64,000 nucleotides of DNA from assembly GCA_946122785.1 (NCBI GenBank), contig CAMGYJ010000006.1:35360066-35424065 (forward strand). The letters run 5' to 3'. A program made the translations under genes and the position numbers. This stretch comes from Linum tenue. Its lineage: Eukaryota > Streptophyta > Magnoliopsida > Malpighiales > Linaceae. A model generated the notes under the pieces. The model searched no databases and was not told where the DNA came from. It saw only the letters and a list, made by a program, of their open reading frames with translations. The stretch's first letter is position 1. Each line of letters starts with the position of its first letter. Shown piece by piece: positions 1 to 12,298 of this stretch.

Positions 1-549
1 AATTGAGTTGGGATTCCTTGGGCTTCTTAAGCTACTTATCTAGGTTAATTTAAGGCAAACCTCTATGTTGAATTAAGCAATTTGGTTAAGCGCAATTAAG
101 CCGACCAACCATTGGGTTGAGTGAGAGAGTAAGTCAATCATTGATTTCCTTAACCAAGAGGACTACTTGAGTAGCCTATAATGTATCCCTTGGTTTGGAA
201 ACGAGAGTTTGGTCTACGACCATAGTTGCGTTTCCTAGCGATTCGCGGTCACCTTGCCCTTAACAATTAATTTAATTCCTCGTGCCATGGTAGTAATTAG
301 GGAGAAGCGACACCCAAGTGATCCTTCTCGCATAGAGTTTTCAAAACCATTTACTTTTTCCTTGCTTTACTTTAATTAGCAAACTTTTCAACCAAAACCG
401 ATTTGCAAGATAATGTTTCAAACAATTGAAATAGGGGTACATGGACCGGCCCGAGTCGATATTTAAACACACTTGCCATGTATTGCACCCTACTAAGGTT
501 TATACTTGGACCTTAGGCGGGAATTAATTGTGATATTCGGGACGAGTCA
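1..549 (+). mobile_element. 3' part of an Athila-like Ty3/gypsy LTR
   Basis: The stretch holds the 3' half of an LTR whose relatives occur at 41.9-43.3, 48.7-49.7, 58.1-59.0 and (reversed) 62.6-63.6 kb. Shared landmarks are the phrase ataggggtacatggaccgg near 431, a 'cgatatttaaac' block, and a tail resembling gtgatattcgg...gagtca. I place the LTR end at the CA of gagtca (549). The start lies outside the window. No clear tRNA primer site follows, so this may be a solo or truncated LTR. The family name is inferred from recognised Athila LTR wording, not from a search. Confidence 0.6.
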
Positions 550-1372
550 AATCCTCCGCACGGAGCCCACACTTCCCTGCCTTCTCCTCGACCGGCTGTG
601 GGGTTGATAGTGGACCAAGCTCCCGGCCTAGCCCGACCCCAACATCATGGGCCAAGGCGGTAGTAAGTCTGCCGGCCCAAAAGTTTCCCGTCCACCGTTC
701 CCACCACCTGCGCCCTGCCGCTTGGGATTCCTCCGCCGACCTGACCTAGTCCAAAGCAGACCGAACTAGTTTCGTCGCCGATGAAACCTGGCGGAAACGT
801 CGCACTCGCCTCTGGAATAATTGTCGAGTCTCGCCCTTGTTCTGCATCCGAATTGAGAACCTAAGTGCCCCCACTCGGGTTCGATTGCAGCAATCGACCC
901 TTCACTGCTACCGTTGCAGGTGATCTAATGACCATCGACCGCTCCACGCCCTGCCCCGCAGATCGAGCTAGGGTTTAAGAGAATCCTGCAACAGGTGACT
1001 TTTTCCTCTTTAACCGCTTTCAACTTCTCCCCACTATAGATACCGGTGGTCGTTCGCCCCAACGATCTCGGGCTTGTGGTTGCTAGAGCCACCTCCTCGT
1101 TCCTCGATGTCAATTCTGCATGTTTCTCCTCGTTGTCCCCGTTCGCCACGATGAAACCAGATGCTGATTGAGGCTTGCAACGAGTCTAGCCTTGTTGTCA
1201 ACCCTCACCTCATCTCCATCATGAAGACTTGGCCTTGTGCCATCTCCGAAATCGCGGCTTGTAGGTACGTCATTGTGGCCTCGATCTTGTTGATGCTTCC
1301 ATCCATGCTCTGCTGATGTTGTGCTTGATCGACGAGTCGTTTCGTCGTCATTTTCAGTATCTGCGACATCTC
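550..1372 (-). pseudogene. Degenerate N-terminal gag region of a retrotransposon
   Basis: Reading the minus strand downward from about 1,372 gives a broken gag-like N-terminus. It contains a helical stretch with MSQILKMTTKRLVDQAQHQQ, followed by a second coiled-coil-like stretch. Such segments (Q/L/I-rich, 'SMDGSINKIEATM' style) are common at the start of plant Ty3/gypsy gag proteins. Stops interrupt every frame, and a Gly/Ser-rich low-quality translation continues to about 600. No LTR or primer site could be assigned. It abuts the gag at 1,373-2,639 and is probably a different element or a rearranged piece of it. Confidence 0.35.
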
Positions 1373-2639
1373 CTACATAACGTGTTCAGCCTCCCGTAAC
1401 CCTTGAAGAACTCCTCGTCGATGGCGGTCTTGTCGGAAGAGGTTGGATCGATGGCCTTGACCTTCATCAGTAGCCGACAACAGAATTCGTCGCAGAACAA
1501 TATTCACGGTCTCCTGTGATTCTTCTTCTGCAAACTCCACCCCTTCATACTCATTGCCTTCATTCTCCTCCTCCAACTCGTCCGTCACAATAGCCGTCGT
1601 CCTCCTTGTCGGGCATACGTTAGATCGATGGCCTTGACCCCCGCATCGAAAACATTTATCTCCTATGGGTCTTGCGTACGGATTAGGTGCCTTGGGGACT
1701 GGTCCCCTGTTCGGGTTGGAGCCGCTAGCCCATCACTTTTCGTTATAGGGTTGGACTCTTTTAGGCTTACTGTTTTATCCTTGTCGTTTAGAACTTCAGA
1801 ATTTCCGGGTGGAGGGAACCTGCGGAAAGGTCAGAAGTTCTTAGGAACTTTTCCATCAACTCAGCCTTCAATGCTAAGGTGGAAGCTTCAGCTACAGTCC
1901 ATACCGTCTGCAAGCCCATCTTCTCCTGTATTGAGCTCTTCAAACCATTGATGTAGCGAGCGAACTTTTGGCCTTCCGTCTCTCCCAACTCATTGCGTTC
2001 AGCAAAACGCAAGAATTCAGTTGTGTATTCAGTAACAGTCCTCCTTCCTTGTATGCAGTCGAGGTACATCTTGTATAGGATTTGCTCATAGTCTTCTGGT
2101 AAAAACCGTTCCATCATCAACTGTTTCATTCGCCTCCACGTTCGAATTGGTGCTTTCCTTTGACGCTGTCGTTGAACGACTAATTTATCCCACCATACGA
2201 CGGCGGTGCTCTTCAGTCGGATAGCCACCATCTTAACCTGCTTATTCTCAGGTACTCCCATCACGTCGAAGAACCTGTCGACGTCGATTTGCCAGTCCAG
2301 GAATTCCTCAATTCCCATAGTTCCATAGAACAATGGGATATCGGCCTTCACTCGATAATCGTCGCGAAGACGTTGATTCTCGTCGTCTGTGTGTCCATCC
2401 GCAATATCCTCCTCCGAGCTGGAGTCAGAATCAACTCGTGCGGCCGCGCCACCACGTTGCCTCTACGGCCTCTCTTCTCTTCGACGCTCGTCTCTCCGAC
2501 CTCTTCCTCTCCCTTCCAGGTTGTTGTTGACGCGATCAGCCAACGTATTTACTTGCGTCGATAGGGCGGTGAGGGCAGCGGTAAAAGCCGCAGTGATACC
2601 CTCGATGTCTGCCCGTGTGATTGGTTGTTGATCTCCCAT
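1373..2639 (-). pseudogene. Ty3/gypsy gag with CCHC zinc knuckle (broken)
   Basis: This is a minus-strand gag remnant. The ATG at 2,639 lies about 38 nt after the primer binding site at 2,677-2,689. The N-terminus is acidic and Ser-rich. An uninterrupted stretch at about 1,788-2,351 carries a Retrotrans_gag-type core: DIPLFYGTM near its start, then VWWDKL, and RFLPEDYEQ, followed by a TVTEYTTEFLRFAERNEL segment. A CCHC knuckle (CFRCGGQGHRSNVC) lies at 1,613-1,654. After it comes the acidic linker EYEGVEFAEEESQE, which in related gypsy elements leads into the protease. The frame is broken near 2,460, between the core and the knuckle, and after about 1,400. No protease, reverse transcriptase or integrase follows, so the element is truncated. 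Confidence 0.8.
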
Positions 2640-2676
2640 GGCTGCTCAAGCTACGAAAAGAGGCAGGAGAAAGCCT

Positions 2677-2689
2677 GGCTCTGATACCA
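2677..2689 (-). other. Primer binding site (initiator tRNA-Met type)
   Basis: The minus strand reads TGGTATCAGAGCC, complementary to the 3' end of plant initiator tRNA-Met. It sits two bases inside the LTR edge at 2,692, as expected for a minus-strand LTR retrotransposon. Confidence 0.8.
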
Positions 2690-2691
2690 CC

Positions 2692-2942
2692 TGACGCTGT
2701 CGGAAACCTGTGAAGACTCGCAAGCGCTCGTCTATGGCAAACAAGCAAGCCTGCAAGCGCAAGCTAGAAAGAAACTACGGAATCCACCGTAAACAATACC
2801 GTAAGGTTTTATTGATCAAAGCGAAAGTACCTTCTTCCTACGCACCACAAGGCCTTAAATAGCCAAAAACTCAACTACCTATCCTTAACCGACAATACTT
2901 AGGAACAATAAAACAATAACAATAAAACAAATGACGCCCACA
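2692..2942 (-). mobile_element. 5' LTR of the gag element at 1.4-2.6 kb
   Basis: The LTR begins right after the primer site and ends ...GACAGCGTCA on the minus strand. The outer edge is placed at TGTGGGCGTC (2,942), giving about 250 bp. The outer edge is uncertain because no second LTR is present. Sequence on the far side (2,943 onward) belongs to another retrotransposon's gag, so this element appears inserted into it. Confidence 0.55.
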
Positions 2943-3668
2943 AGTTAGCTGCTCACGGCGCTAACTTTTCCTCCACTTGAGCTGTTTCCTTCCCCCGAGC
3001 TGCTTCTTCGATCTTTTCCGCAAGCTGCGCTGCATCACATTCATTGGAGGCCCATTCGCGTCATAGCCTGGCATCTTGGCATTCCCCTTGCAGGCCGCAA
3101 TCTCCTGGGCCGTAGGTGTAGGCAAAAGACCCGGGCCCGCACCCAACCCTGCCTGCACTGGGCCCGTACATGCTCCGCCACCACTCGCACTATGCCCGGG
3201 CTCGGCGGCCGCCTCTAGCGTCGCCTCCGTCGCCGCCTACGCCGCCGCCGCCACCTCCGGGTCTTCGCCGTTGGCCGGGCCGCCTCCTCCCGCCCCGGCC
3301 GCACCGCCGCTGCCACCTCCGACGCGCCCCAGGACCTCCGCCAGCATCACCTTGAGCTCGCTACTGGCGAGCCACAACTTCTGCGAGCCCGCCTCACGGG
3401 CCCGCTCGCCCTTTTGCCTGGACCTGCGCTCCTGCTCCACTGCGTCCGCCATTTTGTCTAAATCGGTGCGGAGCTCCTGACCGATCATCTCGTCAACCAG
3501 CTCCCCATCCCGCGGACAGGGAACCTCGTGCGCGCCATCTCCGGGGGGGTCGGTAGTCCCGTTGCCGCCCACCTGCGGCCTGCTCCTGTGCCGCCTTGGC
3601 TGCCTTCTCCACTGCAGTCATAGATTTCGTCAGCACCATCTTGCTTGTCCTTGCTTGATCGTGAACGT
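2943..3668 (-). pseudogene. Second gag-like region, interrupted by the element at 1.4-2.9 kb
   Basis: Just downstream (minus strand) of a tRNA-Met primer site at 3,669-3,681 is a GC-rich broken reading frame. It has a charged helical segment with DKMADAVEQERRSRQKGERA, then KLWLASSELKVMLAEVL, then a Gly/Ala-rich linker, then TAQEIAACKGNAKMPGYDANG and a basic end. Position after the primer site argues for gag. Frame changes near 3,500 and 3,240 break it. The remainder is cut off at about 2,943 where the other element starts. No catalytic domains are present. Confidence 0.55.
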
Positions 3669-3681
3669 GGCTCTGATACCA
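3669..3681 (-). other. Primer binding site (initiator tRNA-Met type)
   Basis: The minus strand reads TGGTATCAGAGCC, two bases from the LTR edge at 3,684. It is the same primer class as the site at 2,677 but belongs to a different element. Confidence 0.8.
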
Positions 3682-3683
3682 AA

Positions 3684-4079
3684 TGATAGAACCCGAGTGG
3701 TTAGGTTCTATCTAGGGATTAAGAATAAGAAAAAGATCAATTAGGGATTGATCGAGGGATAAACAGAAAGGAAGGAAGAAGGGAAATTGGGGGTGGGACA
3801 AAGGAGAAGGAGGGAAGGGAGGGTTGGCCGCGCGGCGGCTTTGAGAGGAAGGAAGAGGAGTCAGCAGAGGGAAGAGGGAGGAGAGAGCGCAATTAGGATT
3901 TAGGTTTTTCTTGCTTAGTGGCCTAATCCCACTTACAAGCAGTTTATATAATAAAAATGAATAATTCCCTACTGCTACCCGAATTATAAAATATTCTCCA
4001 ATCCCCGAACTAGTCCCAATAATCCGAAATAGTAACAAACCGACAATTAATCAAAATACTAAAATGCAAGTTTCTATCA
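3684..4079 (-). mobile_element. 5' LTR (396 bp) with TGATAGAA...TTCTATCA ends
   Basis: On the minus strand the LTR runs from TGATAGAAACTTG (4,079) to GGGTTCTATCA (3,684), next to the primer site. The 8-bp inverted ends TGATAGAA/TTCTATCA frame it exactly. It lies directly beside the 3' end of gene copy 1: homology between the two gene copies stops at about 4,088. Confidence 0.75.
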
Positions 4080-4084
4080 AAAGT

Positions 4085-4456
4085 GAACGAACCCTTTTTA
4101 CATGAAGCTTTTAAAGCGCTTCACTATGCTACTTGCTAGATGTAGCGTCTGGATCATCTCTATTATCTTCTTCTCCGCACTAGGCTAAAAGCCAAAGTGT
4201 CAAACTACACATCCCAACAGTCCGCCAAAAGATGAAGGCGAACCACAGTTCCCTATTATACATATCAGGGTGACATGAACAGCCTAGATTAATTAGTACA
4301 AATCTAACAGCCTCCATCTCTTATGAGGAGAAAATCTACTATCTGCTTCCTACATTCCCAACCATGTTCTATGTCACAGAATGCTATGAGTTGCAGTCAG
4401 AGAAGAAGAGAAGAGGCAAGAGAAGAAAACTAATAAATTAAATAAATAAATAAATA
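4085..4456 (-). other. 3' UTR region of gene copy 1
   Basis: This stretch follows the stop codon and is conserved with 31,085-31,451 downstream of gene copy 2, with indels. A purine-rich and AATAAA-like stretch follows the stop (around 4,435-4,455, plus-strand taaataaataaat). The polyadenylation site was not determined. The conserved block ends at about 4,088. Confidence 0.5.
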
Positions 4457-7400
4457 TCAAAGTGAAAGACATTGTACCCTGTCAGGGATATTCTTAGGGA
4501 AGGGAAGCGCAGTAACATATCTTTGAAGAAAGGCCTTCTGTGCATTAGAAGCGCTACCCGAGGATGAAGTGTCTACTAATCCACCTGCTGTTTGACCTGG
4601 ACCATGGAACTTAGCAAACCGATTGATGACAGAGAACTTCTCTAAATCTTCACATTCTACTCTCAAGTCTAACACAGACATGCTCCTATCCAATCTGTTG
4701 CCACAATAAAGAAAACCATAAGATGTCAGGCATAAACGCTCGGTCTCACTCACACTGCACCACTCCACCAGCACAGAAATGGAGAACTGAGAACCTCAAG
4801 ACAACTGGAGGAATGACAGCAAGTACGACCTAAGATGCAAGGATGACCATGGAAAACAGCCCGAAATTGCTGACACTAAAATGACTAGTAAATTCAAAAT
4901 CTGATAAGCCACGAGCATGTGGGCACCCTGTCCTGCTCTGCAACTCCAACAAAACCACAGAAGGTAACCAGCAACCTGGTCCAAACAAGACAAGTACAAA
5001 ATAACATCCTCATGGGTCACTAGTTTTGAGAGGATCGATCTCAAAGAGACGGACCATATCAAGAAAAGGAAAGAGAAGATAAGCTCAAAATCACATTTTA
5101 GCACACTACGACACGAGAGCCCATAACCAAACAGACCACACACTACGTAAGGCATCAGTTCAAGCAACCAAAGGACTGAGGAGACCAACAAACTACCTCA
5201 GCAAGTCACTTTCCACCTTTCTTGTTCTCTCGATGAGATCTTCCATAACTTTCGAGAAGTATTGATCACTTTTACTTTTAGACATTCTGAGCCTCTCGGG
5301 TATTCTAAAGAAAGAAAAGCAACAGATTAGATGGCAACGGAAAGGAATGCAGTGTTCAGAAAACATAATTCTTATGCACAAGAAACAGAGACAGCCACCA
5401 AATTTGTAATCTAATTCAATGGTCATCCTTACACGTTGCTGCTTTTGGAAGGTGGGGAAGCGTGACTGGCAGAGCTAGATAGTGAACTACATACATCTCC
5501 CAGTGTCAACCGAGCAACACAATGAGCAGCACTATCATATTGAGAAGTTGCATCAGCAGACATAACCCACGATGGAGGAGGTTGAAGTAGTATCTGCATA
5601 ATCTGTGTCGTCAATATCAATCTTTTCTTTGATTTAATGGCTGGCGGCCCATCATCTATGATTTCACCATCATCTTCCACCTGTCATCAGAAATTACAGC
5701 ATTATCAACAACGCTTCCAACATAAACTGTTTAAGGAAAAATGCAAATTCCAAAAGGGAATTCTTATATAAAGCTCATTATTGTTTAACAAACCTTTTCA
5801 GTCAGACGGTTAACTGCCTTTGCCCATTGCACTTCTGCTAAACTGCAAGCAACAAAGTTTGCATATGTCAAAATAAAATTAACAGAGTATAGGAAGGGGG
5901 AAGACAATATGAATAAGCCATTTGCAAAACCCACAAGCAGAAAGTAATTCTCAAAATAAGAGTTAACCAAAAGCAACAGACAAGAATGAAATCACTACCA
6001 CCTTATATTCGGGAGCCTATGCAGAATCTTTATCACTTCCTTATGCCATGGAACAAGATCACATGTGACACTCTTGCGCTTCTTTGGTCTTACCACAAAC
6101 AAACTCATATCAACAGAGTCAGGCCGTGACAATTGAGGAAAAGAAAACTCCTCAGTAACTAGTGGTGTAGAACTTATCCTAACTAGGTCATGCTGATTTG
6201 CATCATCGCCAGTGGTTCTTCCAGCCTCTAATGGACCTGGAATAGGCAGTCTATTAGAAGACCTGCCACCACTTAGAGCTAATTCTGCATGCTTCATGGC
6301 GGCAACTTTTCTAGCATCATATGTGGATAAAACCTGTCCATTCTTGAAGGTGCCAAACTGATTAAACCATGATGGAGCCATCTGGGGACTGATCAGAGAA
6401 AGGTCACCTTTACCAGTAACCCCATCATTGCTATCCGCAAAATTTCTAGAACTGTTCCCACCAAACTCATGCATGTCCTGAGAAGGAAGATTCGGCCCAT
6501 GCACGTCTGTTTGTCTCCCAGAAAAGCCAACTGCTTTTGGATCATCAGGAGAACTAGAAGCATTGTTTAGTAATGCACCTCTGACAGTGTTAGCGTGTCC
6601 AATCAGCTGCTGCCCACCCTCAGAAGCAGCTAACTGAGGATCAACACTACCATCAGATCCGTTCGATCTCTTCAAACTTCTACCACTTGGATCTCCCTCC
6701 ATATTCTTCACATCCTGAACTTGATGCAGCAATGAGTAATTTTGACTCAACGAAGCATTGGGCCTCAACGAGCGTCCAAAAGCTGCAATATCCATTTGAG
6801 TGCTTACGGCGCATGAAGCATAAAAGTTACCAACATGATTTATGATAGTCTCTTTCCCAGTCAAGGGACTCATCTTCTTGGTAAAATCATTAACCGGTAG
6901 AATCTGCTGACTCGGATCTTTTTCCAGCTGGTCTTTACCAGTAAATCCAAGTTTCACAGAAGTAGCACCAGATGCAGATGGACTGCTACCTCTTCCTTGT
7001 GGAGCCTGATATTCTAGCTTCTGAGACCAGGAAGTGGTTTCTTTAGTGCTGTTTAATTGAATATTGGACTCAAATGCATTTGACGAGGCCAGGAAAGTTG
7101 GAGTACCAAAAGACTGGTGTTTGCTTGATGTAGTGGTCCTCATTTTTGAAGACGTTTTTGAAGCACCATCCTGTTGTAAGCCAGATCCAGTATAGGACTG
7201 GAAAGTAGATGAAGCTTCTAGCACAGGAAACTGATGCCCAGAATCCGTATCGCTTTGCAAGTTGCCAAGGCGGGTAACCTCGGCAGAGGAAGCAACATCA
7301 TTACATGTTGTGCCCCTGGAAGTGTCAGGCACCAACACTTGCCCAGATTGACTTGATCGCACTTCATCCACAGACTCTTTTGACTGTTTCGTGTGGGAGA

Positions 7401-10400
7401 CAAACTTATCAAATGACTCATTTACAGATTGATTGGCATTTGCGTCCTTCGGTGTCTTGTTTGGTGTGAAGTTATGGGCACCTCTATCAAGGGAACTAGA
7501 GAGACTAGTGAAATAAGATTGTCCAATTTGCTCTTCTTCCTGACCTCTTGATCCACCGGAAATCCTTTGCATGGCAGACTCTGAACGAGCACCAGGTGCT
7601 GTTGCATGTGATGAGTCAGAATCAACATCTACATCTCCCATAGGATGATACTGAAATTTCCAATTACTTCTCCTTGCATTGACATTGTGAGATGTATTGG
7701 TGAAGCTATCCATTGCCTGCTGTCTCACACTCAAATTATCTAATTCACGAGCATTGACAGCACCATTGCCTGGACTGTTGTTTCCAGATGATTCAAACAC
7801 TCCCTGGGCCTTCTCCATACTGAGCGAACGGCTACCCGTGATCTCACGTCCCTTATGATTTGTTACTGGATCAACATGTTTCCAGACATCAATATTGTTG
7901 CCTAGTTGAGGAACATCTTGGCTGCTATCTTGATTGAGCATCATACTGCTGAAATCTGGAGTATTATTCCTGCTAGAATCCGCTGTGTTGACTGCGGAAC
8001 TACCAGTGCTAGATTGAGTGTAGACTGTCCCAACAGCTGAGTTGGAAACAGAGTCAGTTCTCCAAATGTTCTTTCCTATTGAGCTCTTTAGATCATTTGT
8101 TGAGGGAGCTTGCAAAGGATTTTGATTCCCTTGACTCTTCAAAGCTGAGCCTGTATTAGATGATGCTGAATCAATGAAGTTCCAACCATTTTGTCTAATG
8201 AATGATTGGCCAATTGGATTGTGCAGCGTGGAGCCTGCCTGACTGGCCCAGGGATGGGATGTGTTCTTTGCACTTGAATCCACAACAGGAGAATGAACAA
8301 CCTTTTCATGATTATGGTTCACTTCAACAGCAGCCTTTTGTTGATGGCTCCCATCAAGCCATTTGGTATTACTTTTTACAAACTGCTGAGAAAATTTCCG
8401 AAAAGAATCTATCTGCGACTTTTCACTCACATTGTGTGCAGAGCTCACCCCAGAACGGTTAACTCTTTGCATTTCATTTCTGTTTGTACCTGTATTATCA
8501 TGTGATAGATGGAAGGGATTATTCAGGGTCAAGCCAGTTTGAAAGCTGTTACCTGCCCAAGCTGTTTGCTGTTTTCCAGAATCATTTACAGTCCGGATCT
8601 GCCGATTTCCATTTTGAGGTTCTGTACCCTGGCTATCCGGATCACTCCATTCCTCTTGTGCGCTAACATTCACACTAGAAGCTTCTGCTACGGCTGACTG
8701 CATAAGAGCACTCCAAGTTCCACTTTGTAAAAATGACAAAGCACCACCAGGTGCCTCCGTACTCTCCGTATTCAAACCTCCAGAATCCACATGTTCGCTG
8801 TGGCTAAAAACATCCCACAAATTATCATCTGACCCATACAAAATCCTCTCTTCGGTTGGATCTAGTGTTGTGGCATTCTGAGAAGACACTGCCTGATTAA
8901 CAGACTTCTCCTTTGATGATATTGATGGAACTTCTCCATCTTGCCTCCTAAGGAATTCCTGAGTTGACACACTACTTTGCCGGGAATTCACTTGCTGGAG
9001 ACATTCTAAATTAACTCCACTGTCCAAGCCTTGAGTATCTACTCTTCCAGTCACATTTCTCCGCTGACATCCTTGTCTCGATCCCGACGTTCCTTCTTGA
9101 TCATTCACCTGGTTTGATGAAACTGTATACTGATTAACTATAAGGGAATTAATATTGCTAGACATCTGCTGGGGAGGGGCTTTGTCCATTTGGATGGGTG
9201 AAAAATGACTTGAAGCAACTCTTGTACCAGAGATTGGGACACCATAGAGAGATTGATCAACATGCTGTGGAGCCATATCCATCAAGTGAAGTGCTTGGTT
9301 TTGTTCCAACGAAAATCCAAGCCCGCTAGATGAGCCTCGCATGTCTGGAGACATACTATGCTGTTGCCAGTTTGTGTTAGCCGCAATCACCTGAGGCTGC
9401 AATAAATAACCAGATGCATCCTGTACAGGAATTCCATTGATCATAGATTGGGACTGACTAACAAGCGCATGCTTTCCGAGAGAGGACATGTGATTCAAAA
9501 TATTAAGTTGCCTAGTTGATTCTTGCTGCTGTAGTTGTTGCATCTGATGCTGTCGCTGTCGCTGTCTCTGAAATTCTTGCATTTGCTTGAGTATCAATTG
9601 TTGCTGCAGCAGCTGCATATCCCCAATCCCCAAAGGTTGCCTATGAAGAGATTGCACGATTCCAGGATGCTGGGGACTCATCCGATGCTGACCTCCCAAA
9701 AAATCAAAATTAACTGGAGATTCAGTAGAGTCCATCCTTAATAAATTTCGTTGGTGAAAGTCAGGGCCATTTCCTTGATGGGAATCGAATGCGGAAAAAC
9801 CCTTTGGTGTTAAATTATGCCGATCAAGTTCTGCATCAACTCCCAAAAAGTTTGTCTCATTCTGCCTTGTTTGGAAACCCTGATGACCCTGAAAGTAGCC
9901 ATTTATAGTTGGTTGCTGATCTTGCGATTGACTTCTAGCATGCTCTGTTCTTTCAATTGATTGTTGAAAGCTCAAATCATGATGCACAGTTGATGACTGA
10001 GCACCATATCCTCTCCCATAATCAGCCACTGGGAACACAAAAGAGACTATCAGGAGATTGCAATTAAACACCTTTCCAAATCCACTTATAAGTTTGTTAG
10101 GATTCCAATTACTTAACTAAATAGAAAAGTTCTTTGGGTGGTCCAACCAGTGAGATGGAAAACACTTCAGTAGGATCTGAAAGGACCTCGCCAACAAGCA
10201 AAAGAACTGCACAAGGACAAGGAGTTGATACCTGATTGCTGTAAACTGCGATTTCTTAAATCAGATATGAAGGGTGTGGCAACCTGTCCCTGACTTCCAG
10301 CCCATGGATTCGCACTCATCCCAGGCCAGGCTGCATCAGCAATTTGCGAGTGTTGTGGGACCGGGGAAGAAGTCTCTTGACCAAAGAAATTGTGGATCCT

Positions 10401-10424
10401 ATCTCCAATCTCGTTTCCAGGCAT
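4457..10424 (-). CDS. Dentin sialophosphoprotein-like nuclear protein, copy 1 (1,620 aa, six coding exons)
   Basis: Coding exons on the minus strand are 10,424-10,232, 10,028-6,002, 5,842-5,794, 5,680-5,433, 5,304-5,197 and 4,694-4,457. All introns are GT/AG and the phases add up to 1,621 codons including the stop. The start MPGNEIGDRIHNFFGQ matches the conserved N-terminus of a plant family annotated 'dentin sialophosphoprotein-like' (Arabidopsis AT5G07940/07970/07980 group, from memory). A Gln-rich segment lies near residues 190-230, and a very long Ser/Asn/Gly-rich disordered middle follows. A basic, possibly nuclear-targeting RPKKRKS lies near residue 1,375, with LVPWHKEVIK just after. 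The C-terminal exons encode conserved helical segments (LAEVQWAKAVNRLTEK, then SKSDQYFSKVMEDLIERTRK). Biochemical function is unknown to me. A second copy lies at 31.5-36.5 kb. Confidence 0.85.
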
Positions 10425-10485
10425 AGATAATTCCCCTCACAAGTTCTCAGTAGCTTAGCTATTGACTGAACGAGATATTTAACCC

Positions 10486-12298
10486 CTGAAATAAAATCAA
10501 AATTTATTACATTCTTCAAAATGTGATCGTAGAGGAGTAAACATGAGAATTATGCGATATACAACCTCTATTGGGTTCATGTGAATGTCATCCCTCTACA
10601 ATGACCCCAATGCTTCTCCTCGGTCTGCATTAAAGACATGGAAATAGAAGCTATAAGAACACCTGATGAATGCTTCATAAATATTTACTTTTCAGCAAAG
10701 TGACAATAAACACGTGACAGGAAGAGAATAAAGTTTCTCAATAGTAACCTGTTTAATTCACAAGCTAAAATGACCAAACTCTCTGCACAAGTGCAGCAAG
10801 GATATATAATATAAATAAGATAAAAATGTTGTGATGACAAGAATTATTGAAGCACAAAGGGACTGGTTTACAATATTTATTAAAAAATACAAGCCTAGAA
10901 TTACAGGTACAAACCATTGCTGCAATTAGAAATTAGTTTCTAACTAACAGATTGGGCTCCAATGAATTGTAAACCAAATTATGAGGGACGCATTATTCCA
11001 ACTCAGTCATTTTCCTTTTACCCAACACTATTCCAACTCAAGTCATTTTCTACCCATCTTGGCAAGTGATAACATGATAGTCTAACACCATGTCCTAGAT
11101 TTCTAATGAAAATTAGCACATGATACTCAGCTTACAACGATCAAGAGCAAAATGAAACAACTACAAAAACTGAATTGAATCGTGGTCCAGGGGAATCTCG
11201 AAAGCAAGTTCCAAATCAACATGAGATCACAGAATGAAGAATTCAGCTTTAATTTCCAACTTTGCAGTCAAATAGCAAATTCCTTATTCCACCAATATTC
11301 AAGAATGTCTCTCTACCTTCACATGTCAGGCTCTACAAATGAGCATCCCATGAAAAGTGTAAAGAAAATTTTAATCGTCGATATGACTGGGACATTGTGA
11401 ACAGCATACTCAACTATTTAAGAATTCACCTCATTTAACTACACAAGACGAAGTTCTGATGGACCCTGCTGGCCAAAGAGAAATATGCCTAAAGGTCAAC
11501 CTATCTCCAAGACAAACTAAGAGCTTGACATTATTGCTTCCTTGATCCTCAGTAATACACATAATTGGCTCCATTCAAGTACAGAATTTCAAAGGGAATA
11601 TTCATAAACAATGAAGCTTCAGAGCAAAAAATAACATTGAACAATCTCTAGCCTATTTGTTGTTATGTGACACCGTCACACCTTATATCTTCCATGGAAT
11701 AAAGCAAGCGACAATGACTGCATCAAAATAGCAATCTTGGTTCATACAGAGCTCTACCAACTCTTTTAAGTAATAAAGCAAATATAAGCATATCAGACAT
11801 CCAAGGGAAGGCCTTCCAGACCCGTGAAAAGTTTTCGCCAACACTCCTCTTCCTAGTTGCCGAGAAAATGCAGGTTTGTGGGAGGGAAATCCAACAAACA
11901 AAGTCCAATTTTGTCTCAATTAAGAACAAAGCAGCGAGAACTAATCTCTAAATCCCAGTGGAACAGAGAGAAGCGAAGTAACGGAAGACAAAATTCACGT
12001 TTCCCTAAGTTCCGTAGGCCTCAAAACCTACAGCGGAAAGCCATATTCCAAATCCAGCATTCATTACCACTTAACCAAAAACGATCGAGAAACGAACTCT
12101 CAAATTCCCACCCGAAACCAGCCTCCCACGAGAGGCACAAAAGCCCAAAACAACAGAATAAGCTGCTAGAAAGCTGCCAAGCACGATGTCGGTTTAGTTC
12201 AGCCCAGTTAACATAGATGACATCTATGAGCAGAAGGTTAGGGTTTCAACCCAGTGAGAACGTAAGGGAGAAGGAGAAAAAGCTTTGTTGAACTCACA
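10486..12298 (-). other. 5' UTR intron of gene copy 1
   Basis: The donor is GTGAG at 12,298 (minus strand) and the acceptor TTTATTTCAG ends at 10,486. The 1.8-kb intron separates the untranslated first exon from the exon with the ATG. Both splice sites are kept in copy 2 (38,646 and near 36,545). It has no coding content. Compared with copy 2 it lacks about 340 bp near 11,835 that copy 2 has at about 37,845-38,187. Confidence 0.65.

Noticed and set aside
2677..2689. tRNA gene fragments suggested by the TGGTATCAGAGCC words
   Set aside because: They are primer binding sites next to LTR edges; no cloverleaf-forming tRNA sequence surrounds them, and I saw no tRNA or rRNA gene in the window.
8202..8697. 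Plus-strand open frames opposite exon 3 of gene copy 1 (and the equivalents at 34,271-34,766)
   Set aside because: They are shadows of the long, biased-composition coding exon on the minus strand.
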